Below, in pieces: positions 45,294 to 54,648 of a stretch of 64,000 nt of DNA. This DNA comes from CAYQJS01 sp964417895. GTDB taxonomy: Bacteria > Chloroflexota > UBA6077 > SHYK01. The DNA is taken from positions 124,001 through 188,000 of the forward strand of contig CAYQJS010000001.1 of the NCBI GenBank assembly GCA_964417895.1, given 5' to 3'. Made by a program: the position numbers and the translations under genes. The notes beneath the pieces were generated by a model that was given only the letters and a program-made list of their open reading frames with translations, was not told the DNA's origin and made no database searches. Within the stretch, counting starts at the first letter, position 1. The number at the start of each line of letters is the position of its first letter.

Positions 45294-45375
45294 TGTCGAA
45301 CTGGCTTCGACATGTGGAGCACTTCGACGATCAGTTCTCGAGAAGATGTCGAAACTGCGGGACCGGTTTCGACAT
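45294..45375. promoter_or_regulatory. two TGTCGAA palindromes between divergent genes
   Basis: TGTCGAA (45294-45300) / TTCGACA (45306-45312) and ATGTCGAAAC (45346-45355) / GTTTCGACAT (45366-45375) are inverted repeats sharing the same half-site. They lie 22-104 bases upstream of DUF1761 and 36-118 bases upstream of the DGPF gene. They look like operators for one unidentified regulator or target sites for an ECF sigma. Confidence 0.7.
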
Positions 45376-45411
45376 AGTGGCGGAGATAATTCTGGCAGCC
45401 AGGAGGAAACC

Positions 45412-45807
45412 GTGAAGTACCTGATCCTGATCCACAGCAACCCGCAGTCCAGGGAGATCTGGGAGGGATTTTCCGACGCCGAACGGGCAGAGGGCTTCAG
45501 CGCCTATGCCGCCCTCACCGAGGACCTCGCCGCATCGGGGGAGCTGATCGTGACAGAGGCCCTGGCCGATCCGTCGCTGGCCAAGCGCGTCACGGTGCGT
45601 GACGGTCGGCCGATGACCAGCGACGGGCCGTTCGCCGAGGTGAAGGAGCACCTGGCCGGCTTCTACTTCATCCAGTGCGAGAGCATCGAACGCGCGATCG
45701 AGATCGCGGCGCGTGTGCCGGAGGCATCCCTCCCGCCAGCGCTTCGGGGGCCACACGGCCTGGTCGAGGTGCGGCCGGTCATGGACCTGAGCGGGCTCGA
45801 AATGTGA
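45412..45807 (+). CDS. DGPF/YCII-domain protein (second copy)
   Basis: 131 residues starting at GTG 45412 after AGGAGG. The N-terminal strand is KYLILIHSNP and the hallmark region is TSDGPFAEVKEHLAGFYFIQ. It is a paralog of the 39734 protein and, like it, overlaps an ECF42 sigma gene by GTGA. Confidence 0.92.
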   Translation: MKYLILIHSNPQSREIWEGFSDAERAEGFSAYAALTEDLAASGELIVTEALADPSLAKRVTVRDGRPMTSDGPFAEVKEHLAGFYFIQCESIERAIEIAARVPEASLPPALRGPHGLVEVRPVMDLSGLEM

Positions 45808-47096
45808 CCACCGCCTCGTCCACACGGGGCACACCAATGGCCCCTCGGGTCGAGGACCTGCTGCGGGAGCTGGCGCCGCAGGTCCTCGGCACCACTGTTC
45901 GGCGCTACGGCGACTTCGACACGTGCGAGGACGCGGTGCAGGAGGCCCTGGTGGCGGCCGCCCTCCACTGGCCGACCGAAGGGGTCCCTGGCAACCCGAA
46001 GGGTTGGCTGACGACCGTCGCAGCTCGGCGACTCATCGAGTTGTGGCGCAACGAATCGGCCCGCCGGCGGCGGGAGGAGACCGCGGCCGCACTGGAACCG
46101 CCGGCCGCCGAACCGGTCGCGGACGTTGACGACACGCTCACCCTACTGATGCTGTGCTGCCACCCGTCGCTCACGCCAGTCTCGCGGGTGGCCCTGACCT
46201 TGCGGGCCGTCGGCGGGCTTAACACCGCGGAGATCGCTCGCGCGTTCCTGGTTCCCGAGGCCACCATCGGCCAGCGCATCAGCCGGGCGAAACAGCGGAT
46301 CAAGACCAGCGGCGCCGAATTCCGGATGCTCCCGGAGGCCGAGCTTTCCGAGCGGATGGCCGCGGTGCTCCATGTGCTGTATCTGATCTTCAACGAGGGA
46401 TACACGGCCAGCTCCGGCTCGGCGCTGCAGCGCGTCGAGCTCACCACCGAAGCGATCCGCCTGACCCGGCAGCTGCGCAACCGCCTGCCCGAGGACGGGG
46501 AGGTGGCCGGGCTCCTCGCCCTCATGCTGCTGACCGACGCTCGGCGCCCGGCCCGGACCCGCCCCGATGGCGCCCTCGTGCCCCTGGCGGAGCAGGACCG
46601 CAGTTTGTGGGACGCCCAGGCCATCGCCGAGGGGATCGCCCTCATCACTGAGACGCTTGCCAGCGCGCCGATCGGCCCGTACCAGCTGCAGGCTGCGATC
46701 GCCGCCGTGCACGACGAGGCAGCCCGCTTCGAGGACACCGATTGGCGCGAGATCCTCGGACTGTACGAGCTGTTGCACACCATCGCGCCCGGCTCGATGG
46801 TGACTCTCAACCGCATCGTCGCGGTCGCGATGGTCCACGGCCCCCAGGCAGGCCTGGAGCAGCTTACCGAGGCCGAGGCCGATCCCGCGCTCGCCGGGCA
46901 CCATCGTTTGGACGCCGTGCGCGCACACTTGCTGGAGCTGGCCGGCGATCAGGAAGCGGCAGTTGTACACTACCGCCTGGCCGCTCGCCGCACCCTGAGC
47001 GTCCCCGAGCAGCGTTACCTCGAGTCCCGCGCCGCACGACTTGCGCCCCCCTCGACGGGTTCGTCGGTCTCACGTACCTCACGTATCGATTCGTGA
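45804..47096 (+). CDS. ECF RNA polymerase sigma factor, ECF42/DUF6596 type (second copy)
   Basis: 430 residues from GTG 45804; ATG 45837 is the alternative. I preferred the GTG because it overlaps the DGPF stop as GTGACC, exactly as in the first pair. Region 2: LGTTVRRYGDFDTCEDAVQE. Region 4: LTLRAVGGLNTAEIARAFLV, ATIGQRISRAKQRIK. C-terminal extension: HVLYLIFNEGYTASSGS, MLLTDARRPARTRPDGAL. A paralog of the 40135 protein. Its targets may include its own DGPF partner. Confidence 0.93.
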   Translation: MTTASSTRGTPMAPRVEDLLRELAPQVLGTTVRRYGDFDTCEDAVQEALVAAALHWPTEGVPGNPKGWLTTVAARRLIELWRNESARRRREETAAALEPPAAEPVADVDDTLTLLMLCCHPSLTPVSRVALTLRAVGGLNTAEIARAFLVPEATIGQRISRAKQRIKTSGAEFRMLPEAELSERMAAVLHVLYLIFNEGYTASSGSALQRVELTTEAIRLTRQLRNRLPEDGEVAGLLALMLLTDARRPARTRPDGALVPLAEQDRSLWDAQAIAEGIALITETLASAPIGPYQLQAAIAAVHDEAARFEDTDWREILGLYELLHTIAPGSMVTLNRIVAVAMVHGPQAGLEQLTEAEADPALAGHHRLDAVRAHLLELAGDQEAAVVHYRLAARRTLSVPEQRYLESRAARLAPPSTGSSVSRTSRIDS

Positions 47097-47261
47097 GTAA
47101 GTGGCCCCTTCCTCGGACGAGCTCAAGCGGGGCGTTCGTTTGGAGAACTACGCCCCCCGACGTTAGAACCACGCGGATGGAAATTTCTGCCTGGCTATGG
47201 CATCGCCAGATGAGACCGAAGTGTCTTGGGCCGGAGGCCGTCGGTCTCGCTATATCAACCG

Positions 47262-47359
47262 ACACCGACCGGGACATCAAGCTGGTCGGCGAGAGAGTCC
47301 TGCCCTTCGTGCGTAGTCAATGGCTATTTTGAGTGGGTTCTTAATCCGGAGAAAGAGGC
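47262..47359 (+). repeat. long direct repeat, right copy
   Basis: 98 bases matching 39033-39131. It reproduces the last codons of LLM copy 3 with one base missing before the stop (TTCGTGCGTAG against TTCGTGGCGTAG), then the same downstream sequence. No LLM gene precedes it, so it is a solitary fragment. It ends 24 bases before the 3' end of SBP copy E. Confidence 0.92.
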
Positions 47360-47382
47360 CAACGGATCCGCACCGAGCTGCG

Positions 47383-49093
47383 TTACTTCACGTCCCATTC
47401 GTGGGCATTGCCGAAATATGCTGGCACCACGTTGCTGATACGGTTGCCGACCATGGTCGCGTTCGCGCCGTAGTACAGGTACATTACGACCACCTGATCG
47501 GTGAGATGTCGGAAGATCGACCTGAGGATGTCCACTCGTTCCGTCAACGGCACCGTCACGTAGAACCGGTCGATCAGGCTGTCCAACCCGGCGTTCGCGT
47601 AGCTACCGAGGTTTCTTCCCCGGTACCCATTTTCGGGGGTCGCCAGCTCAGCCGAGTGGATATCTTTTAGATTCTCGAAGTTGCCGTAGCTACCCCCGCT
47701 CTCGAATCCAGGGAAGGTAAGCCGGTACACGCGGTCGGATGTGCGCGTGGCCGGGATCGGCACGGGCTCTGTCGCCACGCCCACCTTGCGCCACTGATCG
47801 GCAACCGCCAGGATCCTCGGAACATTTTCCCCTCCCTGCTCAGTCGCACGGATCTCGACGCTGAGCCGTTGGCCCGCCGCATCCTGGAAACATCCCATCA
47901 GCGCCGCGGGTGTAGCCCAAACCCTCGATGAGCCGAACCGCCCGTCCCGGGTCGTAGTCATACTTCACTACGGCATCCTCGGCTTCCCGGTAGGCCGGGT
48001 GGTCGGAGGGCAGACCGCTGTGTCCGACGGTGCCAAACCCAGCTGTCAGCCCTGATGCCATCTCGGCCCTGTCGAGGGCGTGGTAGAGGGCACGCCGGAA
48101 CTGCAGGTTCCCGATTATCGCCGGGCTGGGGTTCCGATGCTGGATCTTAATGTTGCTGGTGTCGCTGCCCGGCGTTATCAGGACCGCTCCGTCGCGCCAC
48201 TGGTTACGAAGCTCGGAAGCCTGGTCCAGAGATATACGAGCACCCAGGGGCAACTCCACTGCGCCCGCAAGGATGTTGGCTACCAGCGTCGGAGAGGCGG
48301 GGATGAACTTCACCTCAATCTGGTCGATCCTGGGACGGCCCAGCACGTATCCCTCGTTGGCGGTCAGGACGATGTAACTGCCCTGGACCCACTCCTGGAT
48401 GCGAAAGGGCCCGGCTCCCACGAATTGGGAAGTCCAGAAGGGTAACTCAGGGAATGTAGCCTTATTGGCCATATAGGGCTCTTCGAGGATGTGTCGCGGG
48501 AGCGGAAGAACGCCATGTTTAAGGTCCGCAGCGAATAACTCGTCCGCTTCGATGGAGAGCCGCCTCCACCTCACCATGACGGTTCGCGGGTCCGGGGCCT
48601 CGATCGCCTCGATAGACGCAAATCTCGAGTCCCGGATGAAATCCCCGAGCTCCTCGTCCTGGAGGATCCTTGCGGTGAACACAAGGTCCTCGCCAGTCAA
48701 CGGGATGCCGTCGTGCCATCGGGCGTTGGGCCGGAGCTTCCACGTGGTCTCCATGCGCCCGTCCGGTAGGACCTTCCAGAGGCCGTTCTCCACACTGGGT
48801 GCCGCCTCAGCGAGCTGCGCCTCGAGCGGCTCGCGGAGTCCCCTGATGGTGAGCCCTGCGTGCACCAGCTTCTCGACCTCCCCCGTTCCGGCTGGATCAG
48901 ATCCTCCAAAGGCGAATACGCGGATTGCTCTCAGCACTGTCCCGCCGGTCGCGGCCGTGATCCGCTTCCTTACGGCCGGCTCTTGCCCGCCCGCCGGCTC
49001 TTGCCCGATGTTGAGTTGAGGCTGTGCCGCGCAAGCCGAGACAAGCAGCGCTGCTAGAAAGGGAAGCAGCCGGAAGTTGTTGCAGGCGGTCAT
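47383..49093 (-). pseudogene. family-5 solute-binding lipoprotein, copy E, single frameshift
   Basis: The full length is present (signal FLAALLVSAC; core RMETTWKLRPNARWHDGIP; C-terminus YFGNAHEWDVK), but the frame changes near 47888-47890. There an extra A in GGAAACATC is absent from copies F (GGAATATC) and G (GGAACACC). It is otherwise close to F and G (subfamily 2). With one shift it is either a recent pseudogene or a sequencing or assembly error. Start placed at ATG 49093 by comparison with the other copies. Confidence 0.88.
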
Positions 49094-49159
49094 GTTACCC
49101 ACATTCACCCTCCAACTTCGTCCCATTACTTCACAACCCGACCAAGGCTCTCGATCCAA

Positions 49160-49504
49160 ACCTCGGTCAAACCGGGCGGCTCAGCCTTTCCGGCGGACCC
49201 GATTGTGAGCTATGTGCACCAGCTTGGCAAGCCGTTGAACGGGGCTCAGGCCCTTTGGTGAATGCATCTGGGCGGATTCGCTACGCTGGCGAGACTGTTC
49301 CCGGTCGGGTGGGTCCCGCCAATCGGACTGGGAGTGGGAGCGCGAGACCCTGGCGGGCAAGGCGCGACCAGTCCAGGAGAGGACACCTGGATGGACTACG
49401 CGCAGGCTCGTCAGTGGGGTGTATCATCGGCCTCCGAGCCCGGATTGGGCTCGGAAGGCACGCCGGGTAGAACGAATCGCGCACTGGGGCGACGGGGAGG
49501 GGAC
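49160..49504. other. 345-bp intergenic region, no gene seen
   Basis: It separates the divergent SBP copy E and the SDR gene. I found no convincing promoter hexamers, hairpin or coding motif. The last bases (GGGGAGGGGAC) are the ribosome-binding site of the SDR gene. Confidence 0.6.
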
Positions 49505-50281
49505 ATGGACCTTGGGCTCGCCGGGAGGACAGCGATCGTCACGGGCGCCAGCAGGGGGCTGGGCAAGGTGCTGGCGCGTGCGCTGGCGGACGAAGGCGTA
49601 AAGGTCACGATCTGCGCGCGCCGGAAGGACGATCTCGAGGCCGCAGCATCGGAGATTCGGGCGGCGACAGGAAGCGAAGTCCTGGCCTGCCAGGCCGATG
49701 TTACAGACGAGAAGGATGTCGCGCGACTGGTATCGACCACGGTAGGCCAGTTTGGCCGCGTCGATATCCTCGTGAACAACGCAGCCAGCTTCCGGTCGGC
49801 GCCGCTCCTCGAACTCGATGACGATGATTGGATCGGCGCGTTCAACGTGAAAGCCCTCGGAGGCATTCGGTGCGCGCGTCACGTCATCCCTCACATGAAG
49901 GCCAATCGATGGGGACGCATCATCAACATCGCCGGTGGAGCCGCGCGCCAGGTTGACGTGGGCCGAATAATGGGGCCGGTTAACGCCGCCATCGTCAACT
50001 TCTCTAAGAAGCTTTCGGATGAAGTGGCGCCTTTCGGGATCACCGTCAACGCGATTTATCCTGGCGGGGGAACCAGCCAGGGACAGCTGCGGGCCCTGCA
50101 AGGGGGCGCGAACATAGACGAGCTCGAAAGAGAGCAATCGGCGCGCAGGCCAATCCGTCGGCCGATCGCCCCAGAGGAGACCGCCTGGGCCATGTTGTTT
50201 CTTGCTTCGATCAGATCCGGCGCTATCACAGGCACGGCGTTGCCGGTCGACGGTGGGTCGGCGCGCGGGATCTTCTACTAA
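49505..50281 (+). CDS. SDR-fold protein lacking the catalytic Ser/Tyr/Lys
   Basis: 258 residues; ATG 49505 after GGGGAGGGGAC. The NAD(P)-binding TGASRGLGKVLARAL and structural VDILVNNAAS are intact, as is the C-terminal TGTALPVDGGSARG. The catalytic set is missing: the Ser strand reads INIAGGAARQ, and the YxxxK pair is replaced by MGPVN (from GRIMGPVNAAIVNFSKKLSD). It is therefore probably not a standard dehydrogenase; it may have a different chemistry or a binding role. It is followed by the bicupin genes in the same direction. Confidence 0.88.
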   Translation: MDLGLAGRTAIVTGASRGLGKVLARALADEGVKVTICARRKDDLEAAASEIRAATGSEVLACQADVTDEKDVARLVSTTVGQFGRVDILVNNAASFRSAPLLELDDDDWIGAFNVKALGGIRCARHVIPHMKANRWGRIINIAGGAARQVDVGRIMGPVNAAIVNFSKKLSDEVAPFGITVNAIYPGGGTSQGQLRALQGGANIDELEREQSARRPIRRPIAPEETAWAMLFLASIRSGAITGTALPVDGGSARGIFY

Positions 50282-50376
50282 AGACTGCACTTTGACGCTC
50301 GAATCTCGAAAGACTATCATGCGGGCCGCGACGCCCTTTGCCTCGAAGTTTCACCTGTTCTCGGAAGGGGGAATCT

Positions 50377-51615
50377 ATGGCGAACATCGCGGATGGCATC
50401 TCGGAGAGCGCTGCGCAGACGGCCCCCGTCCTCGAACGAATCGATCCCTATATCGAGTGGCGCAAGCGAGAGGAGGTACTGCTCGGCGGGGGGGTTTACA
50501 TCAAAGACATGCGGGAGGTGGAGGTAAGCCCCTGGCCACGCAAGGGCGTGAATGGCGCCCTCTACTATCTCGACGGAGACGACGAGGAGGATGAGCATAT
50601 CGTCGAGATTCCGCCGGGTGGCTGCACAATCCCCGAGCGTCACATGTATGACGAGGCTGTCTATGTTCTCAAAGGACGGGGCACCGCCAGCCTCTGGTGG
50701 GAAGAGCATCGGAAGCAGACCTTCGAATGGGGGGAGGGTAGCTTCTTCGCCTTGCCACTGAACGTGCGCTACCAGCTCTTCAACGTAAGCGGCTCGGAGC
50801 CTGCTCGCTACTTCTCCATCACCAATCTCCCATCGATCATGCGCCAGTTCCACAACGAAGACTTCATCTTCAACTGCGCGTTCGCCTTCAGAGACCGCTA
50901 CGGCGGTGAGGATGACTACTTCAGCGGCGAGGGCCAACTGCGGGGACGACAATGGGAAGCGAACTTCGTTCCTGATCTCCGGAAGATCAAGCTCCTCGAG
51001 TACAAGGAGCGGGGCGGCGGGGGCACGAACATCGGCTTCAGTCTCGCCCGGGGGACAGTCGGCGCCCACATCTCCCGGTTTCAGCCCTGCACCTACAAGA
51101 AGGGGCACAAGCATGGGCCCCACGCGCATCTCTACATCCCGCAGGGCGAAGGGTATTCACTCGTGAAGCGCGGTGACGAGCCGTGGATCAAGGTCGACTG
51201 GGGCGAGGGAAGCATGTTTCTGTCGGGTGCCGGCCCGGGCTGGTGGCTGCACCAGCACTTCAACGTTGGGGCGACTCCCGCATCCTACCTAGCCACTCAT
51301 GTCGGCCAGCCCGCGTACTTCGCACCCAGCCGGTGGCCCGCCGATGATCCCACCTGGAAGACGGGCGGCGCCGCGGGCAGCATCACCGCCCCGCCGCGCG
51401 CGACGTGGAGGACGATTCATTTTCCGGGAGGAAACGTCGACGAAAAAGAGGGCGGGCGACAGGTCGAGTACGAGGACGAGGATCCCTACGTCCACGAGCT
51501 ATTCGAGGAAGAGCTGGCAAAGCGTGGGGTCACCTGCCGGATGAAGAACTTGCACCCTCGCTGCACAGGCGTGGAGGGACCTACCCAGAAAGGCGAGTGG
51601 GGAGACGAGAAGTAA
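50377..51615 (+). CDS. bicupin protein (first of a tandem pair)
   Basis: 412 residues; ATG 50377 after GGAAGGGGGAATCT. Two cupin barrels. The first (~60-150) has HMYDEAVYVLKGRG and WGEGSFFALPLNVRYQLFN, where one His of the first motif is Glu and the motif-2 His is Tyr. The second (~235-325) has GHKHGPHAHLYIPQGEGYSL and PGWWLHQHFNVG, with a full His set, so the metal probably sits there. The C-terminus has EGGRQVEYEDEDP and HELFEEELAKRGVTCRM. Such proteins are sometimes labelled ethanolamine ammonia-lyase activating proteins without proof; a dioxygenase-like role is equally possible. Confidence 0.8.
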   Translation: MANIADGISESAAQTAPVLERIDPYIEWRKREEVLLGGGVYIKDMREVEVSPWPRKGVNGALYYLDGDDEEDEHIVEIPPGGCTIPERHMYDEAVYVLKGRGTASLWWEEHRKQTFEWGEGSFFALPLNVRYQLFNVSGSEPARYFSITNLPSIMRQFHNEDFIFNCAFAFRDRYGGEDDYFSGEGQLRGRQWEANFVPDLRKIKLLEYKERGGGGTNIGFSLARGTVGAHISRFQPCTYKKGHKHGPHAHLYIPQGEGYSLVKRGDEPWIKVDWGEGSMFLSGAGPGWWLHQHFNVGATPASYLATHVGQPAYFAPSRWPADDPTWKTGGAAGSITAPPRATWRTIHFPGGNVDEKEGGRQVEYEDEDPYVHELFEEELAKRGVTCRMKNLHPRCTGVEGPTQKGEWGDEK

Positions 51616-51630
51616 GACAGGGGAAGTCTG

Positions 51631-52758
51631 ATGCAGAACAGCCCGGTGAGCGCCGTCCGCCTGGCGGAACGCGAACGAATGGACCCGTACTTCGAGTGGC
51701 GCCGGAAGGAGGGCGTGACGGTTGGCGGGGGTCTTTCCATTCCGGATGTTCGGAAGGTGGAGCTCGCGCATTGGCCGCGAAAGGGCGTGAACGGCGCCGC
51801 TTATTACCTGGACGGTGACGATGAAGAGGATGAGCATATCATCGAAATCCCGTCCGGCGGCTCATCGACCCCTGAGCACCATATGTATGACGAGGCCGTC
51901 TATGTCCTCAGCGGCCGGGGTACCGCCCACGTCTGGTGGAACGAAAGCCACAAGCAGAGCTTTGAGTGGGGTGAAGGCAGCTTTTTCGCTCTCCCCATGA
52001 ACGTCCGTTACCAGCTCTTCAACGGGAGTAGCTCCGAGGCGGCCCGGTATCTGTCCGTCACAAATCTTCCCGCGATGCTGCGCCAGTTCCACAACGAAGA
52101 GTTCGTTTTCAATTGCTCATCCGCGTTCACGGATCGCTACAGCAGTGTTGACAGCTACTTCAGGGGCGAGGGCAAGCTGTATCGCGGCCGCTACTGGGAG
52201 ACGAACTTCGTCGCAGATGTTCGCCGGGCTCCTGTCCTGCCGCACGAAGAACGGGGCGGCGGCAGCGCGAATATTGGCTTCAGTCTCGCGGGGGGCGCGA
52301 TCGCTGCCCACGTCTCGCGGTTCCAGTCAGGCATGTACAAGAAGGGTCATAGACAAGGTGCCCATTCCCATTTCTACATCCTTGAAGGCGAGGGTTATAG
52401 CCTCGCGCAGCGCCGGGGCGAGCCGTGGGTGCGGGTCGATTGGACAGAGGGGAGCCTGCTTTTGTCAGGTGCCGGCCCCGGTCAATGGCTGAATCAGCAT
52501 TTCAACGTCGGTTCCAATGCAGCCACTTACCTGGTGACACATGTGGGTCCGACCGCGCGCTACACGACGATCCGATGGAACGTCAATGACCCAACCTGGA
52601 TCACGGATGGCAGCATCGACGAGAGAGTGGGCGGGCGACAGGTTGAGTACGAGGACGAAGATCCGGAGATCCACCCCATTTTCGAACAAGAGCTCGCAAG
52701 GCGTGGGCTCGACTGCCGAATGCGGAGCGTGCATCCCGGATGCACCGGAGTGGCATGA
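51631..52758 (+). CDS. bicupin protein (second of a tandem pair)
   Basis: 375 residues, ATG 51631. A clear paralog of the preceding gene: DPYFEWRRKEGVTVGGGLSI, HHMYDEAVYVLSGRG, GHRQGAHSHFYILEGEGYSL, PGQWLNQHFNVG, EYEDEDPEIHPIFEQELARR. It lacks the ~35-residue insert near 340-375 of the first. Tandem duplication and the shared operon suggest a hetero-oligomer or two related substrates. Its stop overlaps the SMP-30 start (ATGA). Confidence 0.8.
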   Translation: MQNSPVSAVRLAERERMDPYFEWRRKEGVTVGGGLSIPDVRKVELAHWPRKGVNGAAYYLDGDDEEDEHIIEIPSGGSSTPEHHMYDEAVYVLSGRGTAHVWWNESHKQSFEWGEGSFFALPMNVRYQLFNGSSSEAARYLSVTNLPAMLRQFHNEEFVFNCSSAFTDRYSSVDSYFRGEGKLYRGRYWETNFVADVRRAPVLPHEERGGGSANIGFSLAGGAIAAHVSRFQSGMYKKGHRQGAHSHFYILEGEGYSLAQRRGEPWVRVDWTEGSLLLSGAGPGQWLNQHFNVGSNAATYLVTHVGPTARYTTIRWNVNDPTWITDGSIDERVGGRQVEYEDEDPEIHPIFEQELARRGLDCRMRSVHPGCTGVA

Positions 52759-54638
52759 CAGCTTTCGCCTGGGACTTCGAGTTGATTGCCGGCCCCTATG
52801 GGGGGGCAGCCGATGGCCCCGCATGGGACGGCAAGGGTCTACTGTTCTGCCTCGTAGACGAAGGCCTCATCCTTCGCTATGAGCCGCAGACGGGCAGCAT
52901 CACGGACTTCCGAAAGTACACGGCCGGCACGCGCGGGCTGGGATTCGACGCAAACGGCGCTATCTATGGTTGCCAGAGCGGCTCGCGGCGCATCGTTCGA
53001 TTCAACGACGATGGGTCCGCCACGCCCCTGGAGAACCGGCTCGACGGCCAATTCCACAACTATCCTGACGATCTCGTTGCCGACCGACAGGGCCGCATCT
53101 GGTTCAGCGACCCGATCGATGCGATCACGGTTGGGGGCCATGCGTGGCCGCACGTCGAGCCTGCGGTGCTACGCCTCGATCCCTCCGCCGACGGAACCTG
53201 GTCCGTTGGGCGCATGACATTTGATAGCAGCGCACCTCGGGGCCTGGCCCTGTCTCTGGACGAGCAGATCCTCTACGTGGGCGACAACAGCCGAGCACCT
53301 GAGCTTCGGGCTTATCCGATCGGCGGCGACGGCGCGTTGGGCCCCTGCTCGCTGCTCTACACGTTCGATGCAGGCGAGATGATCGACGGCCTGTGTCTCG
53401 ACGCAGAGGGAAACATCCTCGCCTGCATCGGCGGGCCTGAGGGGGACCCGCCGGCAGTGATCTCCGTTATCTCTCCAAGCGGGCAGATGCTGGAGACGCA
53501 TCCATTGCCGACTGGCCGACCCACGAACTGCGCTTTTGGAGATGCAGGGCTTGGCAGCCTGTACGTGACGACCGCAGATGGTTACCTGTACCGGGTTCCA
53601 AACCCGGGACGACCAGGGGTCGCCTTGTCTCCTAGCCGGCCGCGGGCAGGAACGCACGAAATCCAAGGACCCGCGAAGGCCGTGGAGAAGCCGCCGACGG
53701 TTTGGCTTGCACTGCCTGACAACACTGGCGAGAAGCTGTTCACAGAAACACAGGAACTCCAGACCGACATGGAAGCCCCGGGGTTCGGGCGCATCGTTCC
53801 CTGGGACACCGTCCTCGAAACCATCGCCACGGGCTTCGTCGGGACGGAGGGGCCGGTTTGGAACGCGCGGGAAGGCTATCTAATCTGGTCCGACATCATC
53901 GGCGACAAGATCTACCGGTGGAGACCGGGTCATGGAACATCAGTGTTCATCGATCCCTCCGGACACGCCAATGGACTGACGTACGACCCTGAAGGTCGGT
54001 TAGTGGTCGCCGGTTTCGGGTCCCGCATCATCTGGAGGGTCGAACCGGATGGACGCAAGACGATCCTCGCTTCGCGATATCAGGACCAGAAGCTCAACGC
54101 TCCTAACGACATCGTTGTGAAGTCGGACGGGTCGATCTACTGGACCGAGGGAACCGGCGCGCTGTTTCACCTCGGCGAAGCCGGCGACGATGTGCAGCAG
54201 TACCTTGACTTCAGGGCGGTGTTTCGGCTCGCGCCGGACGGCTCGACGTTAGTCCCAGTCACAGTCGACGTCCCAGGGTGTAATGGCCTGGCCTTCTCCC
54301 CGGATGAGTCCTTGCTCTATGTGAATGGTCGTCGGCAGATCAAAGTCTTCGACGTCCAGTCAGACGGAACGCTCCAAAACGGGCGGCTCTTCTATGAAGA
54401 CGAAGGCAAAGAGCGTGGGCAAGCAGACGGGATGAAGGTGGATATCGAAGGGAACGTGTATTGCCGGTCCTCCGGCGGGATCCATGTGATCGATGCCCGG
54501 GGGAACCTCCTCGGGCGGATCAGGATTCCCGATATGTCTAACCTGGGCTGGGGAGACGCAGACTGGAAGACCATGTACATTGCAGGTCGCTCCAACATCT
54601 ACCGGATCCGGCTCAACATCCCCGGTGTTCCCGTCTAA
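52755..54638 (+). CDS. tandem double SMP-30/gluconolactonase-like protein
   Basis: 627 residues, about twice the usual length, made of two six-bladed propeller domains. The C-terminal one (~345-627) keeps the lactonase metal site: GTEGPVWNAREGYLIWSD, LNAPNDIVVKSDGSIYWTEG and GCNGLAFSPDESLLYVNG. The N-terminal one (~5-290) is altered at the same places (ADGPAW, NYPDDLVADRQGRIWFSD, PRGLALSLDE), so it may be inactive or bind a partner. The start ATG overlaps the bicupin stop. It probably hydrolyses a lactone formed in the pathway. Confidence 0.85.
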   Translation: MTAFAWDFELIAGPYGGAADGPAWDGKGLLFCLVDEGLILRYEPQTGSITDFRKYTAGTRGLGFDANGAIYGCQSGSRRIVRFNDDGSATPLENRLDGQFHNYPDDLVADRQGRIWFSDPIDAITVGGHAWPHVEPAVLRLDPSADGTWSVGRMTFDSSAPRGLALSLDEQILYVGDNSRAPELRAYPIGGDGALGPCSLLYTFDAGEMIDGLCLDAEGNILACIGGPEGDPPAVISVISPSGQMLETHPLPTGRPTNCAFGDAGLGSLYVTTADGYLYRVPNPGRPGVALSPSRPRAGTHEIQGPAKAVEKPPTVWLALPDNTGEKLFTETQELQTDMEAPGFGRIVPWDTVLETIATGFVGTEGPVWNAREGYLIWSDIIGDKIYRWRPGHGTSVFIDPSGHANGLTYDPEGRLVVAGFGSRIIWRVEPDGRKTILASRYQDQKLNAPNDIVVKSDGSIYWTEGTGALFHLGEAGDDVQQYLDFRAVFRLAPDGSTLVPVTVDVPGCNGLAFSPDESLLYVNGRRQIKVFDVQSDGTLQNGRLFYEDEGKERGQADGMKVDIEGNVYCRSSGGIHVIDARGNLLGRIRIPDMSNLGWGDADWKTMYIAGRSNIYRIRLNIPGVPV

Positions 54639-54648
54639 GGAGGCACGA

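Noticed and set aside
50377..52758. Naming the bicupins gentisate 1,2-dioxygenases
   Set aside because: They have two cupin barrels, but the motif spacing and the EYEDEDP-type C-terminus differ from gentisate dioxygenases. The function is not established.
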